A stretch of 64,000 nt of DNA from JASHPR01 sp963844655 (GCA_963844655.1 CAWJPA010000004.1:1054001-1118000); one strand, 5' to 3'. Shown: positions 51,821 through 60,886, numbered from the stretch's first letter. Made by a program: numbers and translations. Notes: generated by a model from the sequence alone, not told the origin.

Positions 51821-52765
51821 TCACGCTCGGCGGCGCAGGGCGGTCTCCCGCTGCATGTGCGACAGCTTCTCGGGATTGCGCACGGCGTAGAGCCCAGTGA
51901 TGAGGCCGTTGTCGATGCGCAACGCCAGGACGGTGTCGATCGTGCCGTTGAGATGGAGAATCAGCGCCGGGTAGCCGTTGACCTGTGCTGGCAGCAACGC
52001 TGCGGAGGCGATCCCGCTCAGGCCGATGGCCAGCAGGCGGGCCACCTTGTCGGCTCCCACGATGGGCCGCGGGACGGACTGTTTGATTCCGCCACCGTCA
52101 CCCAGGAACACAACATCCGGCGCGAGAATGTCGAGCAGGCGTTGCAGGTCGCCCGTTTCGGCCGCCCGGCGGAAGGCCTCGAGCGCGTCTCGGGTCTCGG
52201 CCGCCGAAGTGACCCCGCGCGGCCGGCGCGCCGCGACGTGAGCCCGTGCCCGGTGCGCGATCTGGCGGACCGCGGCGGGGGTCTTGTCGACGGCTTCGGC
52301 GATCTCGTCGTACCCGACGTCGAACACCTCGTGCAGCACGAACACTGCCCGCTCCGGCGGGGTAAGCGTCTCCAGCACCAGCAGCATCGCCATCGAGACG
52401 CTGTCCGCCAGCTCGACGTCCTCGGCCACGTCGGGCGTGGTGAGCAGGGGCTCGGGCAGCCAGGGACCGATGTAGGACTCTTTGCGGCGGCCGAGCACCC
52501 GCAGCCGGGTGAGCGCTTGGCGGGTGGTGATCTGGATCAGGTACGCACGCTGATCCCGCACCGTGCCGAGATCGACACCCGCCCATCGCAGCCAGGTCTC
52601 CTGCAGGACGTCCTCCGCGTCTGCGGCCGAGCCGAGCATCTCGTAGGCGACCGTGAACAGCAGGTTGCGGTGAGCGAGGAACGCCTCGGTGGCGGGATCC
52701 GGGCGGTCGTCGCGGCTGCTGCCCCTGCCGCGATCGTCGGGTGCGGTCGGCGACGTGCTGGCCAC
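51821..52765 (-). CDS. ECF41-family sigma factor with SnoaL-like C-terminal domain
   Basis: 314 aa from GTG after AGGAG. Sigma region 2 (residues about 28-95: FTVAYEMLGSAADAEDVLQETWLRW) and region 4 (about 135-190: LTPPERAVFVLHEVFDVGYDEIAEAV) are followed by a 110-residue NTF2/SnoaL-like domain that replaces an anti-sigma factor in this group. ECF41 genes are typically beside carboxymuconolactone-decarboxylase, oxidoreductase or epimerase genes. Here the divergent gene at 52926-53411 is exactly such a protein. Matching promoter motifs face both ways in the gap. Confidence 0.92.
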   Translation of the reverse strand: MASTSPTAPDDRGRGSSRDDRPDPATEAFLAHRNLLFTVAYEMLGSAADAEDVLQETWLRWAGVDLGTVRDQRAYLIQITTRQALTRLRVLGRRKESYIGPWLPEPLLTTPDVAEDVELADSVSMAMLLVLETLTPPERAVFVLHEVFDVGYDEIAEAVDKTPAAVRQIAHRARAHVAARRPRGVTSAAETRDALEAFRRAAETGDLQRLLDILAPDVVFLGDGGGIKQSVPRPIVGADKVARLLAIGLSGIASAALLPAQVNGYPALILHLNGTIDTVLALRIDNGLITGLYAVRNPEKLSHMQRETALRRRA

Positions 52766-52798
52766 GGGTGGCTCCTGTTCGCTCTCGACTGTGTCACC

Positions 52799-52891
52799 CA
52801 CCAGATGCCGGGCCCCGCGATTGTGTGACACCGAGGCTGCAGCCAATCCTCGTCCGGGCTGTCACAAGGATCGGGTCGCCGGCATCTCGTG
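52799..52891. promoter_or_regulatory. Divergent pair of ECF41-type promoters
   Basis: On plus, TGTCACA (52860-52866), 21 bases, CGTG (52888-52891). On minus, TGTCACA (52830-52824), 21 bases, GGTG (52802-52799). Both spacers end in CCGGCATCT. TGTCACA is the -35 element reported for ECF41 sigma factors. The near-identical layout toward the sigma gene and toward the AhpD-like gene indicates that the sigma controls both. Confidence 0.75.
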
Positions 52892-52925
52892 TTCGTCCAG
52901 TGCAACCACGAGTGAGGACGAAGTC

Positions 52926-53411
52926 ATGGACGCCCGATTCAACATGTTCGACAACGAGCTCGCCGTCAAGTTCGCCAAGCGGTTCGCCAGCGCCAGCCTG
53001 GTGATCCACCAGTCGCCGCTGCCGAACTCCACTCAGGAGCTGATGTCGCTGCGCGCGAGCCAGATCAACGGCTGCGGTTGGTGCGTCGACATGCACACCA
53101 AGGAGGCCGCGGCCGCCGGCGAAACCGCGGTCCGGATCAACCTGGTCGCCGCCTGGCGCGAGTCCACCGTGTTCACCGAGGCCGAGCGCGCCGCGCTGGC
53201 GCTCGCCGAAGAGGGCACGCGGCTCGCCGACGCCCACACCGGCGTGTCCGACGAGACCTGGGCCCAGATACGCAAGCACTACGACGACGACCAGATCGCC
53301 GCGCTGGTCGCCCTGGTCGCCCTGATCAACGCGGCCAACCGGCTGGCCGTGATCGTGCACCAGCAGGGAGGTTCCTACGAGCCCGGCATGTTCGCCAGCT
53401 GGGCGAGCTGA
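52926..53411 (+). CDS. Carboxymuconolactone decarboxylase/AhpD-like protein
   Basis: 161 aa. ATG seven bases after GAGGA. The redox motif CGWCVDMH (near residue 50, Cys-x2-Cys with a following His) is the AhpD active-site arrangement, with the helix QELMSLRASQING before it and LVALINAANRLAVIVH near the end. Such proteins act as alkylhydroperoxidases or thiol carriers. It is the classical partner and target of ECF41 sigma factors, here encoded divergently. Confidence 0.9.
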   Translation: MDARFNMFDNELAVKFAKRFASASLVIHQSPLPNSTQELMSLRASQINGCGWCVDMHTKEAAAAGETAVRINLVAAWRESTVFTEAERAALALAEEGTRLADAHTGVSDETWAQIRKHYDDDQIAALVALVALINAANRLAVIVHQQGGSYEPGMFASWAS

Positions 53412-53485
53412 CCGGCAGGGAATTCCCGGCCCGGCCCAGGATCATTTGGTCCGGGCCGGGCCCGTACGCGCACGTACAGCACGGG

Positions 53486-53947
53486 TCAATCACCTTCGCC
53501 GGATCCGGACGGCGGTCGCGGCCGGTAGAAGCGGTCGATAGGGATGCGGGCCTCGTCGAACAGTGCGGGCCCCTCGCTCGGCACACTCGGCCATTCAGCA
53601 CCAGGATTGAGCTGAGCCCACTGCCGGGCTGACAGTGCGTAGACGACGCGGCCAAGCCCGGATCGGACGATCGCGCCGCTGCACATTTCACAGGGCTGGC
53701 AGCTGGTGTACATGGTGGTCCGGGCGCCCGTGTCGGGGTCGAGTTCGCGCGCGGCCCAGCGGGCGAGCTTCAGCTCCGGGTGGGCCGTGATGTCCTTGTC
53801 ACGCCGGACGGTGTTGTGGTCCTCAATAAGGATCGTGCCCTCCGGGCCGACCAGCAACGAGCCGTACGGGTCATCGCCGGCCGTGACCGCGGCGGCGGCG
53901 ATATCGACCGCCCGGCGCAGGAAAGTCAGGTCCTCAGCGGTGATCAT
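53486..53947 (-). CDS. Nucleoside/base deaminase
   Basis: 153 aa. CDA-fold deaminase: first zinc ligand and catalytic glutamate in HPELKLARWA (HPE instead of the common HAE), second and third ligands in PCEMC (SCQPCEMCSGAI). It resembles guanine or tRNA-adenosine deaminase relatives; the preference is unknown. It converges on the AhpD-like gene. The gap to the aldolase gene upstream on the same strand is 66 bases, so the two may be co-transcribed. Confidence 0.88.
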   Translation of the reverse strand: MITAEDLTFLRRAVDIAAAAVTAGDDPYGSLLVGPEGTILIEDHNTVRRDKDITAHPELKLARWAARELDPDTGARTTMYTSCQPCEMCSGAIVRSGLGRVVYALSARQWAQLNPGAEWPSVPSEGPALFDEARIPIDRFYRPRPPSGSGEGD

Positions 53948-54013
53948 GACTTTGTCTCCCCGCGTATCGCGTATGGCCTGGTTGTTGTGGGCGGCATTCG
54001 TGTCGCCTGCCGG

Positions 54014-54682
54014 TCAGGCGTGTATGGTTCCGCGGCTGTCGAAGGTCATCGCACGTTGCAAGGCCGCGGCCCGGAGGTCTTCGGGAATCTCGGCCGGTCC
54101 GCCCAGCGCGGCGGCGTTGATGCCCGCCTGCGCTGCCTCCTCGACCACCGAGCCGACCAGGATCGCAAGATCAGGCGTGCGGTGAAAGATCAGCACCCCG
54201 TGATTGGCCAGCAGCACCGCGGGCACTCCGGGGGCCACCGCGGCTCGGATGCCAGCAACAGCTTCGCCGGACCCGCGCGGCCCGTACCCGGCCACGGGGA
54301 CGCCACCGGGAAGGCCGAACATGGCCAGGGCCTCCACCCAGCACCCGATAGGCCGGCGGGCTACCGCGTAGGCGGTCGCGTAGGGCGAATGGGTGTGCAG
54401 GACACAGCCGACATCGGGATTGTCGGCGTACATCGCCGTGTGCATGGCGACCACAGCGCCCTGGATGGGCGGCAGGTCACCCTCCAGCAATGTCCCATCC
54501 AGCCCCACCCGTACCACCATGGAGGCCGGGTGGTCGCGCAGGGAGGGCCCGGCGGTGAAGTACATCTCCTCCGCCCCCGGCACCCGCACGCTGACGTTGC
54601 CGTGCCCGTTCGCCGAGATGGCCCCGCTGGCGACCACTCGCTGAGCGATGTCGGCCACCTGGGCAGCCAGCCCCTTGTCCAT
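54014..54682 (-). CDS. Class II aldolase/adducin-family protein
   Basis: 222 aa from ATG seven bases after GGAGG. Zinc ligands occur in HTHSPYA and NHGVL; the substrate loop is ANGHGNVSVR (near residue 24). These enzymes are fuculose-, ribulose- or other sugar-phosphate aldolases or epimerases, or decarboxylases; the substrate is not readable. A longer frame to 54790 has no support. The gene precedes the deaminase on the same strand. Confidence 0.87.
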   Translation of the reverse strand: MDKGLAAQVADIAQRVVASGAISANGHGNVSVRVPGAEEMYFTAGPSLRDHPASMVVRVGLDGTLLEGDLPPIQGAVVAMHTAMYADNPDVGCVLHTHSPYATAYAVARRPIGCWVEALAMFGLPGGVPVAGYGPRGSGEAVAGIRAAVAPGVPAVLLANHGVLIFHRTPDLAILVGSVVEEAAQAGINAAALGGPAEIPEDLRAAALQRAMTFDSRGTIHA

Positions 54683-54817
54683 ACTGAACCTCCCCAATTC
54701 AGGGCGCGCCAGCACCCGACCGCAGGGGTCCAGCACCGCTAGCTCGCTGGCCCAACGTATCCAGGCACGGTGGCCTGAACAAGGCCACACCTAGCCATGC
54801 GCCCGGCAGGCATCCGG

Positions 54818-55690
54818 TCATGCGGTGAGGCCCCAGTGGGCGGCTAGCCCAGCGACCCAGGTGGTGGCCGCGGACGGGTCGGCGGGCGGGGCGCCGACCA
54901 GGACAACCTCGGTAACGCCGGCTTCGGCCAGCGCCGGCACCACGCTGGGATCGGCGTCAGTCAGGGCGACGGCTACGTCCATGGCGCCGAGGCTGCGGCC
55001 GGCCCGCTGGCAGTGGTCCCGCAGCGCGGCGGCCCGCCCGGCGGCTTCGGCCGAGGTGAGGCTGAAGCCGTACCAGCCGTCCCCGATGGCGGCGACGCGA
55101 CGGAGCGCCGCGTTACTGTTGCCGCCGAAGCTGACCGGGATCTGGCCGTGGACCGGCTTGGGGTTGACCCGGACCGCCTCGAAGCTGGTGAACTCGCCGT
55201 GGAACGAGGCGACCTGCTGCGACCACAGCGTGCGCATCGCCGCCACGTACTCGGCCGTGCGCTGGCCACGGCGGGCAAACGGGACTCCGAGCGCGGCGAA
55301 CTCCTCCGCCGACCAGCCGACGCCGATACCCAGCCTGAGCCGCCCGCCGCTCAGCACATCCAGGGTGGCTGCCTGCTTGGCCACCAGCACCGGATTGTGC
55401 TCAGGGAGCAGCAGCACACCCGTGGCCAGGGTGATCCGGCTGGTCACAGCGGCGGCAAAGGACAGGCCGAGGAGCGGATCCAGCCAGTCTTCACCGGCAG
55501 GAACGGCGATCCGGCCATCGGCTGAGTACGGGTAGCGGGATATCGGTTCGTCCACGAGCACGACATGCTCACCCGACCACAACGTGGCGAAACCAGCCGC
55601 TTCAGCGGCTACCGCGACGGCCCGGATAACCTCCGGCCGGGCACCGGTCCCGACGCCCAGCGCGTGCAGTCCCACCCGCACAAGCCTCAC
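54818..55690 (-). CDS. LLM-class F420-dependent oxidoreductase
   Basis: 290 aa from GTG. Luciferase-like barrel: FATLWSGEHVVLVDEP, ITLATGVLLLPEHNPVLVAKQAATLDVLSGGRLRLGIGVGWSAEEF and VSFGGNSNAALRRVAAIGDGWYG are the family's conserved parts. Actinobacterial members of this subgroup usually use coenzyme F420. The substrate is unknown. It lies 135 bases upstream of the class II aldolase gene on the same strand. Confidence 0.9.
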   Translation of the reverse strand: MRLVRVGLHALGVGTGARPEVIRAVAVAAEAAGFATLWSGEHVVLVDEPISRYPYSADGRIAVPAGEDWLDPLLGLSFAAAVTSRITLATGVLLLPEHNPVLVAKQAATLDVLSGGRLRLGIGVGWSAEEFAALGVPFARRGQRTAEYVAAMRTLWSQQVASFHGEFTSFEAVRVNPKPVHGQIPVSFGGNSNAALRRVAAIGDGWYGFSLTSAEAAGRAAALRDHCQRAGRSLGAMDVAVALTDADPSVVPALAEAGVTEVVLVGAPPADPSAATTWVAGLAAHWGLTA

Positions 55691-55814
55691 CGCCCCCGCG
55701 ACCGTCGTGCGTCTCCAGCCACTTCCCTGCCCAGGCCGGGCAGACCTTGAACAACGCGGTGCGGTGCGGTGCGGGCCTGGCGATGGCGGCCGCGGCCGCC
55801 CTGCCTGCCCCTGC

Positions 55815-55850
55815 TAGCTGGACTCTGTTAGCTGGACTCTGTTAGCTGGA
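55815..55850. repeat. 14-base tandem repeat at the VOC gene 3' end
   Basis: TAGCTGGA recurs at 55815, 55829 and 55843, a 14-base period, with the full unit TAGCTGGACTCTGT exact in the first two. On the minus strand the rightmost copy supplies the last codons and the TAA stop of the VOC gene, so the repeats are downstream copies of the gene end. Confidence 0.85.
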
Positions 55851-56255
55851 CCGGGGCTCGCCCCGGTAGGTGCCGAACGACCAGTGGTTGCCCTCCGGGT
55901 CGAGCACGGCGAAGTCCCTGGAGCCGTAGTCGGTGTCGTGCAGTTCCCGCAGCACGGTCGCCCCGGCCCCCGTGGCCCGGGCGAACAGCCCGTCGGGATC
56001 GTCGGTGACCACGTAGGCGCCGAACGTGCCGGGGCGCAGCGGCCAGGAATCGCCGGCGTCCTCGTCGCGCGCGGAGCCGAGCATGATCCCGCCCCCGGCC
56101 GGCCAGGACAGCTGGGCATGGTCGACACGATCGCCGTCGCCGTAGACCACGGTGTCCTCGAAGCCGAACGCGTCGGCCAGGAACTTGATCAGGCCGCGGG
56201 CGTCGCGGGCGCGGAGCGTGGGCCAGACCTGAGGTGGTGGTGTCTTATCGTTCAT
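55842..56255 (-). CDS. VOC-family (glyoxalase-like) protein
   Basis: 137 aa. ATG overlaps the AraC-type gene stop (ATGA). Vicinal-oxygen-chelate fold: WPTLRARDARGLIKFLADAFGFED, HAQLSWPAGGGIMLGS, and the C-terminal ELHDTDYGSRDFAVLDPEGNHWSFGTY with a metal-binding glutamate. It matches the PhnB/YdfO-like group that includes bleomycin-resistance relatives. Co-transcribed with the AraC-type regulator. The stop region is tandemly duplicated. Confidence 0.88.
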   Translation of the reverse strand: MNDKTPPPQVWPTLRARDARGLIKFLADAFGFEDTVVYGDGDRVDHAQLSWPAGGGIMLGSARDEDAGDSWPLRPGTFGAYVVTDDPDGLFARATGAGATVLRELHDTDYGSRDFAVLDPEGNHWSFGTYRGEPRSS

Positions 56256-57184
56256 GCCAGCAAGGCTGGCACGTCGTCCCTGGTCAGGGCTTGGACGTTT
56301 CGGAACTCCTCGGTCAGCCAGACCGACGGCGGGCAGCCCGCCAGGTCGCGGAAGTCGCGGGCCAGGTGGGCCTGGTCGTAGTAGCCGCAGTCGGCGGCGA
56401 GGTCCGCCAGGGCCTGCGGTGCACCGGACGCCACCCGGCCCAGCAGCCGCCGCCGGGTCCAGTCGAAACGGATGACGCGCGCGGCGGCCTTCGGCGACAG
56501 GCCGGTCTCCTCCCGGAACCTGGCCCGCAGATGACGGTCGCTCCACCCGGTCTCGGCGGCCAGTTCGGCGACGCCGCAGCCGCCCCGGGCGGCCAGCAGG
56601 CGCTGCCAGGACCGGCCGACCTCGGCGCTCACCCCGCCGGCCACCGGCGGGCCGGTAACGAGCAGCCGGGTCAGCAGCCGGTCCAGCACGGCGAACCGGC
56701 CCGGCCAGTCACGTTCCGCCTGGAGCCGCTCGCCGATTTCGTCGGCCACCGGGCCGAGCACGGCAGGGCCCTCGACGTCGATCTGGGCCAGTTCCCCGGC
56801 GGGCACGCCGAGCAGCGCCCTGGCTCCCAGCGGGCTCAGCGCCAGCTGGATGCCTGACTGGTAGCCCTCGTGCGTGATCAGGGCGGGCGCGGTGTGGAGG
56901 CCGCCGATCAGCGTGCGGTACTCCCCGGGCGCCTGCCTAGGATCGGGATGCCCGGCCAGGTGCAGCGGGTCATCCAGGGTGAAGATGACGGTGAGGAACG
57001 GTGAGGGCAGCCCGCGGTGCTTGCCTGGCGCCACCCCGGCCTGGCGGTACCCCGCGTAGAACGCGATGAACGGCCGCAGCGCGGGCGCGGGCGGGACCCG
57101 CACCGACTCGTCGATAATCGGCTCGTCGATGCGGCCCGCGCCAGGCTGGCCCTGGTCCATGCCTCCATCATCGCTCAGAGTCAT
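56252..57184 (-). CDS. AraC-family transcriptional regulator
   Basis: 310 aa. The C-terminal AraC double helix-turn-helix (residues about 215-300: VAELAAETGWSDRHLRARFREETGLSPKAAARVIRFDWTRRRL, then ADCGYYDQAHLARDFRDLAGCPP) follows a sensor domain of the DUF6597/cupin-like kind (FLTVIFTLDDPLHLAG, GLHTAPALITHEGYQSGIQLALSPLGARALLGVP). Translationally coupled to the VOC gene, which it probably regulates. An alternative start is the internal ATG nine residues on, although its GGAGG is too close. Confidence 0.87.
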   Translation of the reverse strand: MTLSDDGGMDQGQPGAGRIDEPIIDESVRVPPAPALRPFIAFYAGYRQAGVAPGKHRGLPSPFLTVIFTLDDPLHLAGHPDPRQAPGEYRTLIGGLHTAPALITHEGYQSGIQLALSPLGARALLGVPAGELAQIDVEGPAVLGPVADEIGERLQAERDWPGRFAVLDRLLTRLLVTGPPVAGGVSAEVGRSWQRLLAARGGCGVAELAAETGWSDRHLRARFREETGLSPKAAARVIRFDWTRRRLLGRVASGAPQALADLAADCGYYDQAHLARDFRDLAGCPPSVWLTEEFRNVQALTRDDVPALLA

Positions 57185-57237
57185 CTGCGCGACGTCGGCT
57201 GGCCGGACCAGAACGCAACCTCAGGCGCTAACGGCCG

Positions 57238-57450
57238 TCAGGCTGCCTGCCGCGACCACACCTCGTGCCGCGACTGGACCGCTTCCTGCAGGCTGACCGA
57301 GTGCAGCGGTACGGCCTCGGCCCGGGCCGCGGCGGCGGCGATCTCCTGACCGGTGTCCGGGCGCTTGAATACGAGCCACATCGGGATACCGACGATCGCA
57401 CTGAATATCGCCACGCAGATCGGAATGTTCAGCCAGAACCAGGTACTCAT
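57238..57450 (-). CDS. Small single-pass membrane protein (70 aa)
   Basis: ATG with AAAGGAGG 12 bases upstream. Residues 2-26 (STWFWLNIPICVAIFSAIVGIPMWL) form one membrane helix, followed by a cytoplasmic-looking tail (FKRPDTGQEIAAAAARAEAVPLHS). No family recognised. Longer in-frame readings to 57624 lack support. Confidence 0.62.
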   Translation of the reverse strand: MSTWFWLNIPICVAIFSAIVGIPMWLVFKRPDTGQEIAAAAARAEAVPLHSVSLQEAVQSRHEVWSRQAA

Positions 57451-58052
57451 ATGGTTCTTCTGCCTCCTTTCGGTTAAGTCGGCGGCTGTACCCGCCGCTC
57501 GTCCATATATGCACCCTGCCTCGCCAATTTCTGTAAGGCCTAAGAAAACCCCTGGGGGGAGCCATGAATACACGAGAGCATCAAGACGGCACTCACGGTG
57601 AGCAGCAGGCGGCCCAGGTATCACTCAAGTCACGGAAGCAACAAATGACTGAGCTGCTTCCACTTCCGCTGACGGTGGGCATCAGCGTGAGCATTTGAAG
57701 GCGTGCAGGTCGGTGCGCCTTTTCTGGCGCATATTGAGAACCCCAAGGCAGCAAGCGGGGGCGGGAATAAAGCACCGTGAGTGAATGGCGCAGGCGGCGG
57801 GCTCCGGAGGTGTGGATGCACCGTTGGGGTCGCTGGAGCGGCCCTTCCGGTACATCCACGGCCGCCTGGCGCCGACCACGACGTGCGGGCCGCTGCCGGC
57901 GGGCATCGGCTGGCACCAGGCGCGGAGCCCAGTGCGAGGCCGCTACGGACAGTGCGAGGCCGCTACGGACAGTGAGGGCGCGGGGCTGGCGTGGGCCAGG
58001 CGGGCAGGACCGCCGGTCCCGGGGCGCTCCGGGAAGCCGGGACCAGGAGGAC
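57451..58052. other. 602-base gap with a terminator-like hairpin and a tandem repeat
   Basis: No supported gene. AAGGCG (57698-57703), a 12-base loop and CGCCTT (57716-57721) followed by TT resemble a weak terminator. A 20-base unit is duplicated at 57931-57970. Several frames are open but have no family features. Confidence 0.55.
57931..57970. repeat. 20-base direct tandem repeat
   Basis: AGTGCGAGGCCGCTACGGAC occurs twice back to back and a third copy starts (AGTG) at 57971. It lies in the gap 80 bases beyond the ctaG 3' end. Confidence 0.85.
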
Positions 58053-58826
58053 TCAGGCTGAGGGCGGGTTCCAGCCGCGGGGCGGGCGGGGCCAGCGGCG
58101 CCCCTGAGCCTGGCGCTGGGCGCGGATCATCGCGCGGAACTCGTCGTCCGGATCCGCCGTGTCCCTCAGCCAGGTCAGGGCCGTGACGTAGACCACGGGC
58201 ACGAAGCAGATGGCCGAGACCGCCCACATGATCCCGGTGGCGATCTCCTGGTCGATCACCGGGTTCACGCCGGGCTGCAGGTACGCGCGGAACCACGCCA
58301 CCTGGGAGAACCCGAGGATGTAGGCGAGGATCCAGATCGTCCACATGGCCAGCGCCGCGAACACGGCCCGCAGCGGCCGGGACAGCCGCGGGAGCAGCGG
58401 CGGCGATTCCACGAGCTGCAGCCAGAGCGCAGAACCGGCGGCGCCCAGGGTGACCATCTCGGCCACCGCGAGTCCCGGCTGCGTGGCCAGGGCGTCGACG
58501 GTGACCGGCAGCCGCCAGACGATCAGCACACCCATGTAGACCAGCAGGACCGCGGCGCCACGCACAAAGCCGGACCCGGCCGGCCGCTGCGGCGCGACCC
58601 GGCCGCCCAGGCCGATCAGGCGCCATGGCGCGCCGAGCACCAGAAGCCCGGGCACGGCGGTCGCGAACAGCACGAACTGGACCGACTCGGCGAAGACGTA
58701 GCGGCGGGCTATGCTGCCCGCGGGCGGGAGCAGGCTGAGCACGGCCAGGACCACCGCGGCGACGGCCAGCCAGTTCCTCCCGCGGGGCAGCCGGCTGAGC
58801 ACGGATCCACCATCCCTCCTGACCAT
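58053..58826 (-). CDS. ctaG: Cytochrome c oxidase assembly protein, CtaG (caa3) family
   Basis: About 257 aa. Seven or so membrane helices, with the family stretch SVQFVLFATAVPGLLVLGAPWRLIGL, LVESPPLLPRL and MWTIWILAYILGFSQV. The caa3_CtaG family helps insert copper into cytochrome oxidase. The C-terminal 35 residues are polar and basic. Start uncertain: ATG at 58826 lies one base after GGAGGG; GTG at 58802 is an alternative. Its start is only nine bases from the divergent transporter start, which argues that one of the two begins further inside. Confidence 0.87.
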   Translation of the reverse strand: MVRRDGGSVLSRLPRGRNWLAVAAVVLAVLSLLPPAGSIARRYVFAESVQFVLFATAVPGLLVLGAPWRLIGLGGRVAPQRPAGSGFVRGAAVLLVYMGVLIVWRLPVTVDALATQPGLAVAEMVTLGAAGSALWLQLVESPPLLPRLSRPLRAVFAALAMWTIWILAYILGFSQVAWFRAYLQPGVNPVIDQEIATGIMWAVSAICFVPVVYVTALTWLRDTADPDDEFRAMIRAQRQAQGRRWPRPPRGWNPPSA

Positions 58827-58835
58827 GCGGCGGGC

Positions 58836-60142
58836 ATGGCAGCATCAGACTACGCGGCCGGTGTCGGCCTGCTGGGAGGTTTTGTCCCGAATATGGCTGC
58901 GGCGGAGGCCCTCAGCGCGGTGCTGCTGCTCGCGGTGCTGGCCTGCGCGGTGATCAGGCCGCTGGGCCTGCCCGAGGCGGCGGTCGCGGTCCCGGCCGCG
59001 GCCCTGGTCGTGATCACCGGCGCGCTCCCGCCGCACCGGGCCTGGGCGCAGGCGCAGCGGCTCGGGCCGGTGCTGGGATTCCTGGCCGCGGTGCTGGTGC
59101 TGGCCCACCTGGCCCATAACGAGGGGCTGTTCCGGGCCTGCGGGGCGTGGCTGGCCCGGCGCTGCGCCGGGCGACCGCAGCGGCTGCTGGCCGGGGTCTT
59201 CGTGATCGCCTCGGTGATCACCGCGGTGCTCAGCCTGGACGCCACCGTGGTGCTGCTCACCCCGGTCGTGTTCGCCACTGCGGCCCGGGTGGGGGCGCGG
59301 GCCAGGCCGCACGTGTACGGCTGCACCCACCTGGCCAACTCCGCGTCGCTGCTGCTCCCCGTGTCGAACCTGACCAACCTGCTCGCGTTCGCCGCCAGCG
59401 GGCTGGCCTTCACCCGGTTCGCCGGGCTCATGGCCCTCCCGTGGCTGGCCGCCATCGCCGCCGAGTACGCCGTCTTCCGCAGGTTCTTCCGTAGCGACCT
59501 GAACGCTCCGACCCGGGCTACTCCCGACCCCCAGCCCATCGAGTTCCCCGTGTTTGTCCTGGTCGTCCTCGGGTGCACGCTGGCCGCGTTCGCGGCCGCC
59601 TCGGTGGCTGGCATCAACCCGGCGTGGGTGGCCGCCGCCGGCGCCGCGGTGCTCGCCGCCCGCGCCCTGGCCCGGCGGCGGACCTCGGTCGCGGCCATCT
59701 GGCGTGCCGCGGACGTCCCGTTCCTGGCGTTCGTGCTCGGCCTGGGCCTCGTGGTGGCGGCCGTCACAGGTAACGGGCTGACCGCGGCGCTGCGGCAGGT
59801 GATCCCGGGCGGCACCTCGCTGCCCGCGCTGCTGGCCACGGCCGCGCTGGCCGCCGTGGCCGCGAACCTCATCAACAACCTGCCCGCCGTCCTGATGCTG
59901 CTGCCGCTGGCCGCCCCGGCCTGCCGGGTGCCGTCCTGGCCGTGCTGCTCGGGGTCAACATCGGCCCCAACCTGACGTACACCGGCTCGCTGGCCACCCT
60001 GCTGTGGCGCCGGGTGCTGCGCCAGCACGACGCCGAGCCGGCGCTCGGCGAGTTCACCCGGCTCGGGCTGCTTACCGTGCCGCTGGCGCTGGCCCTCGCG
60101 ACGGTGGCCCTGTGGGCCGCGCTGCATGTGATCGGAGGCTGA
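58836..60142 (+). pseudogene. ArsB/SLC13-like membrane carrier with a frameshift near the end
   Basis: Frame 1 encodes 379 residues (58836-59975) with about ten membrane helices and the paired NSASLLLPVSNLTNLLAF and NLINNLPAVLMLLPLAAP motifs of arsenite/anion carriers. The last 70 residues are in the next frame (GVNIGPNLTYTGSLATLLWRR to LHVIGG, stop at 60142). A one-base loss near 59925 (GCCTGCCGG) explains it. The split destroys the last helices, so the gene is either a fresh pseudogene or a sequencing error. An alternative start is ATG 58892. The substrate is possibly arsenite or another anion. Confidence 0.82.
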
Positions 60143-60147
60143 CTGTC

Positions 60148-60699
60148 ATGGCAGTGATCGTCTGGATCGCGGCGGGAACGTGGCCCGCCTGCGTCGACGC
60201 CGCCCGCGGCTTCGGGCCGGCCGGCGCCGACATCGTCATGTTGCACGTCTCAGGGGACGAGGCCCCGGCGGCCGCCCGCGGCGCCTACGCCGGGCTGCTC
60301 GGCCGCGGCCGGCCCGGCCAGGATCCGGGCCCGCGGCTCGAGGAGCTCGGCGCCGCGTCGGCCCGGGAGCTGCTCGACGCCGCGGCCGCCCGGCTGGGCC
60401 TGCCGTGCACCCGCATCGAGCGGCGCGGACGCGTGGAACGTGAGGTTGTCGCCGCCGCCGATGGCGCTGAGCTGCTCATCCTGGCCCGGGACGGCGAGAC
60501 GCGCCTGGGGCCAAGGAGCCTGGGCCCGGCCGGCCGGTTCGTGGTCGATCACGCGCCGTGCCCGGTGCTGCTGGTGTGGGGCCAGGATCCTCCGGGAGCC
60601 GGGGCGATCCCCCCACCCCCCGCCCACCTCCCCGTTCCCCCTTCACCTGCCCCCCACACGCGACCGGGCCGGCATCACCGTCACCCAGGTCCCCTGTGA
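60148..60699 (+). CDS. Universal stress protein-like protein
   Basis: 183 aa; GGAGG lies ten bases before the ATG, inside the end of the carrier gene. The UspA-type C-terminal pattern is RLGPRSLGPAGRFVVDHAPCPVLLVW, with a preceding LLILARDG strand. The first strand is VIVWIAAGTWPACVDAA. A 35-residue Pro/His-rich tail follows. The nucleotide-binding glycine pattern is only partly kept. Likely co-transcribed with the carrier. Confidence 0.75.
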   Translation: MAVIVWIAAGTWPACVDAARGFGPAGADIVMLHVSGDEAPAAARGAYAGLLGRGRPGQDPGPRLEELGAASARELLDAAAARLGLPCTRIERRGRVEREVVAAADGAELLILARDGETRLGPRSLGPAGRFVVDHAPCPVLLVWGQDPPGAGAIPPPPAHLPVPPSPAPHTRPGRHHRHPGPL

Positions 60700-60809
60700 C
60701 CCCCTCCAGGGTGCAGGCGGCTCACCCGGGTGATTCCCCAGCGACGCCGATCATGGCTCGTCAGGGGCTGTTTAGATGGTTATGTGGGGGCTCGGGTGGG
60801 CCAAACGAA

Positions 60810-60828
60810 CGTGCAACTGCACGTGCAT
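60810..60828. promoter_or_regulatory. Candidate operator upstream of the DUF397 gene
   Basis: CGTGCA, AC, TGCACG (60810-60823) is an inverted repeat, and the overlapping TGCACGTGCAT (60818-60828) is found again at 61855-61865 before the XRE gene. Probably bound by the Scr1-type regulator. Confidence 0.6.
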
Positions 60829-60886
60829 CGCGCTAGCATGGTTTCGGTAGACCTGTGTATTACCCAAAAGTTATGGGGAGCGAAAT

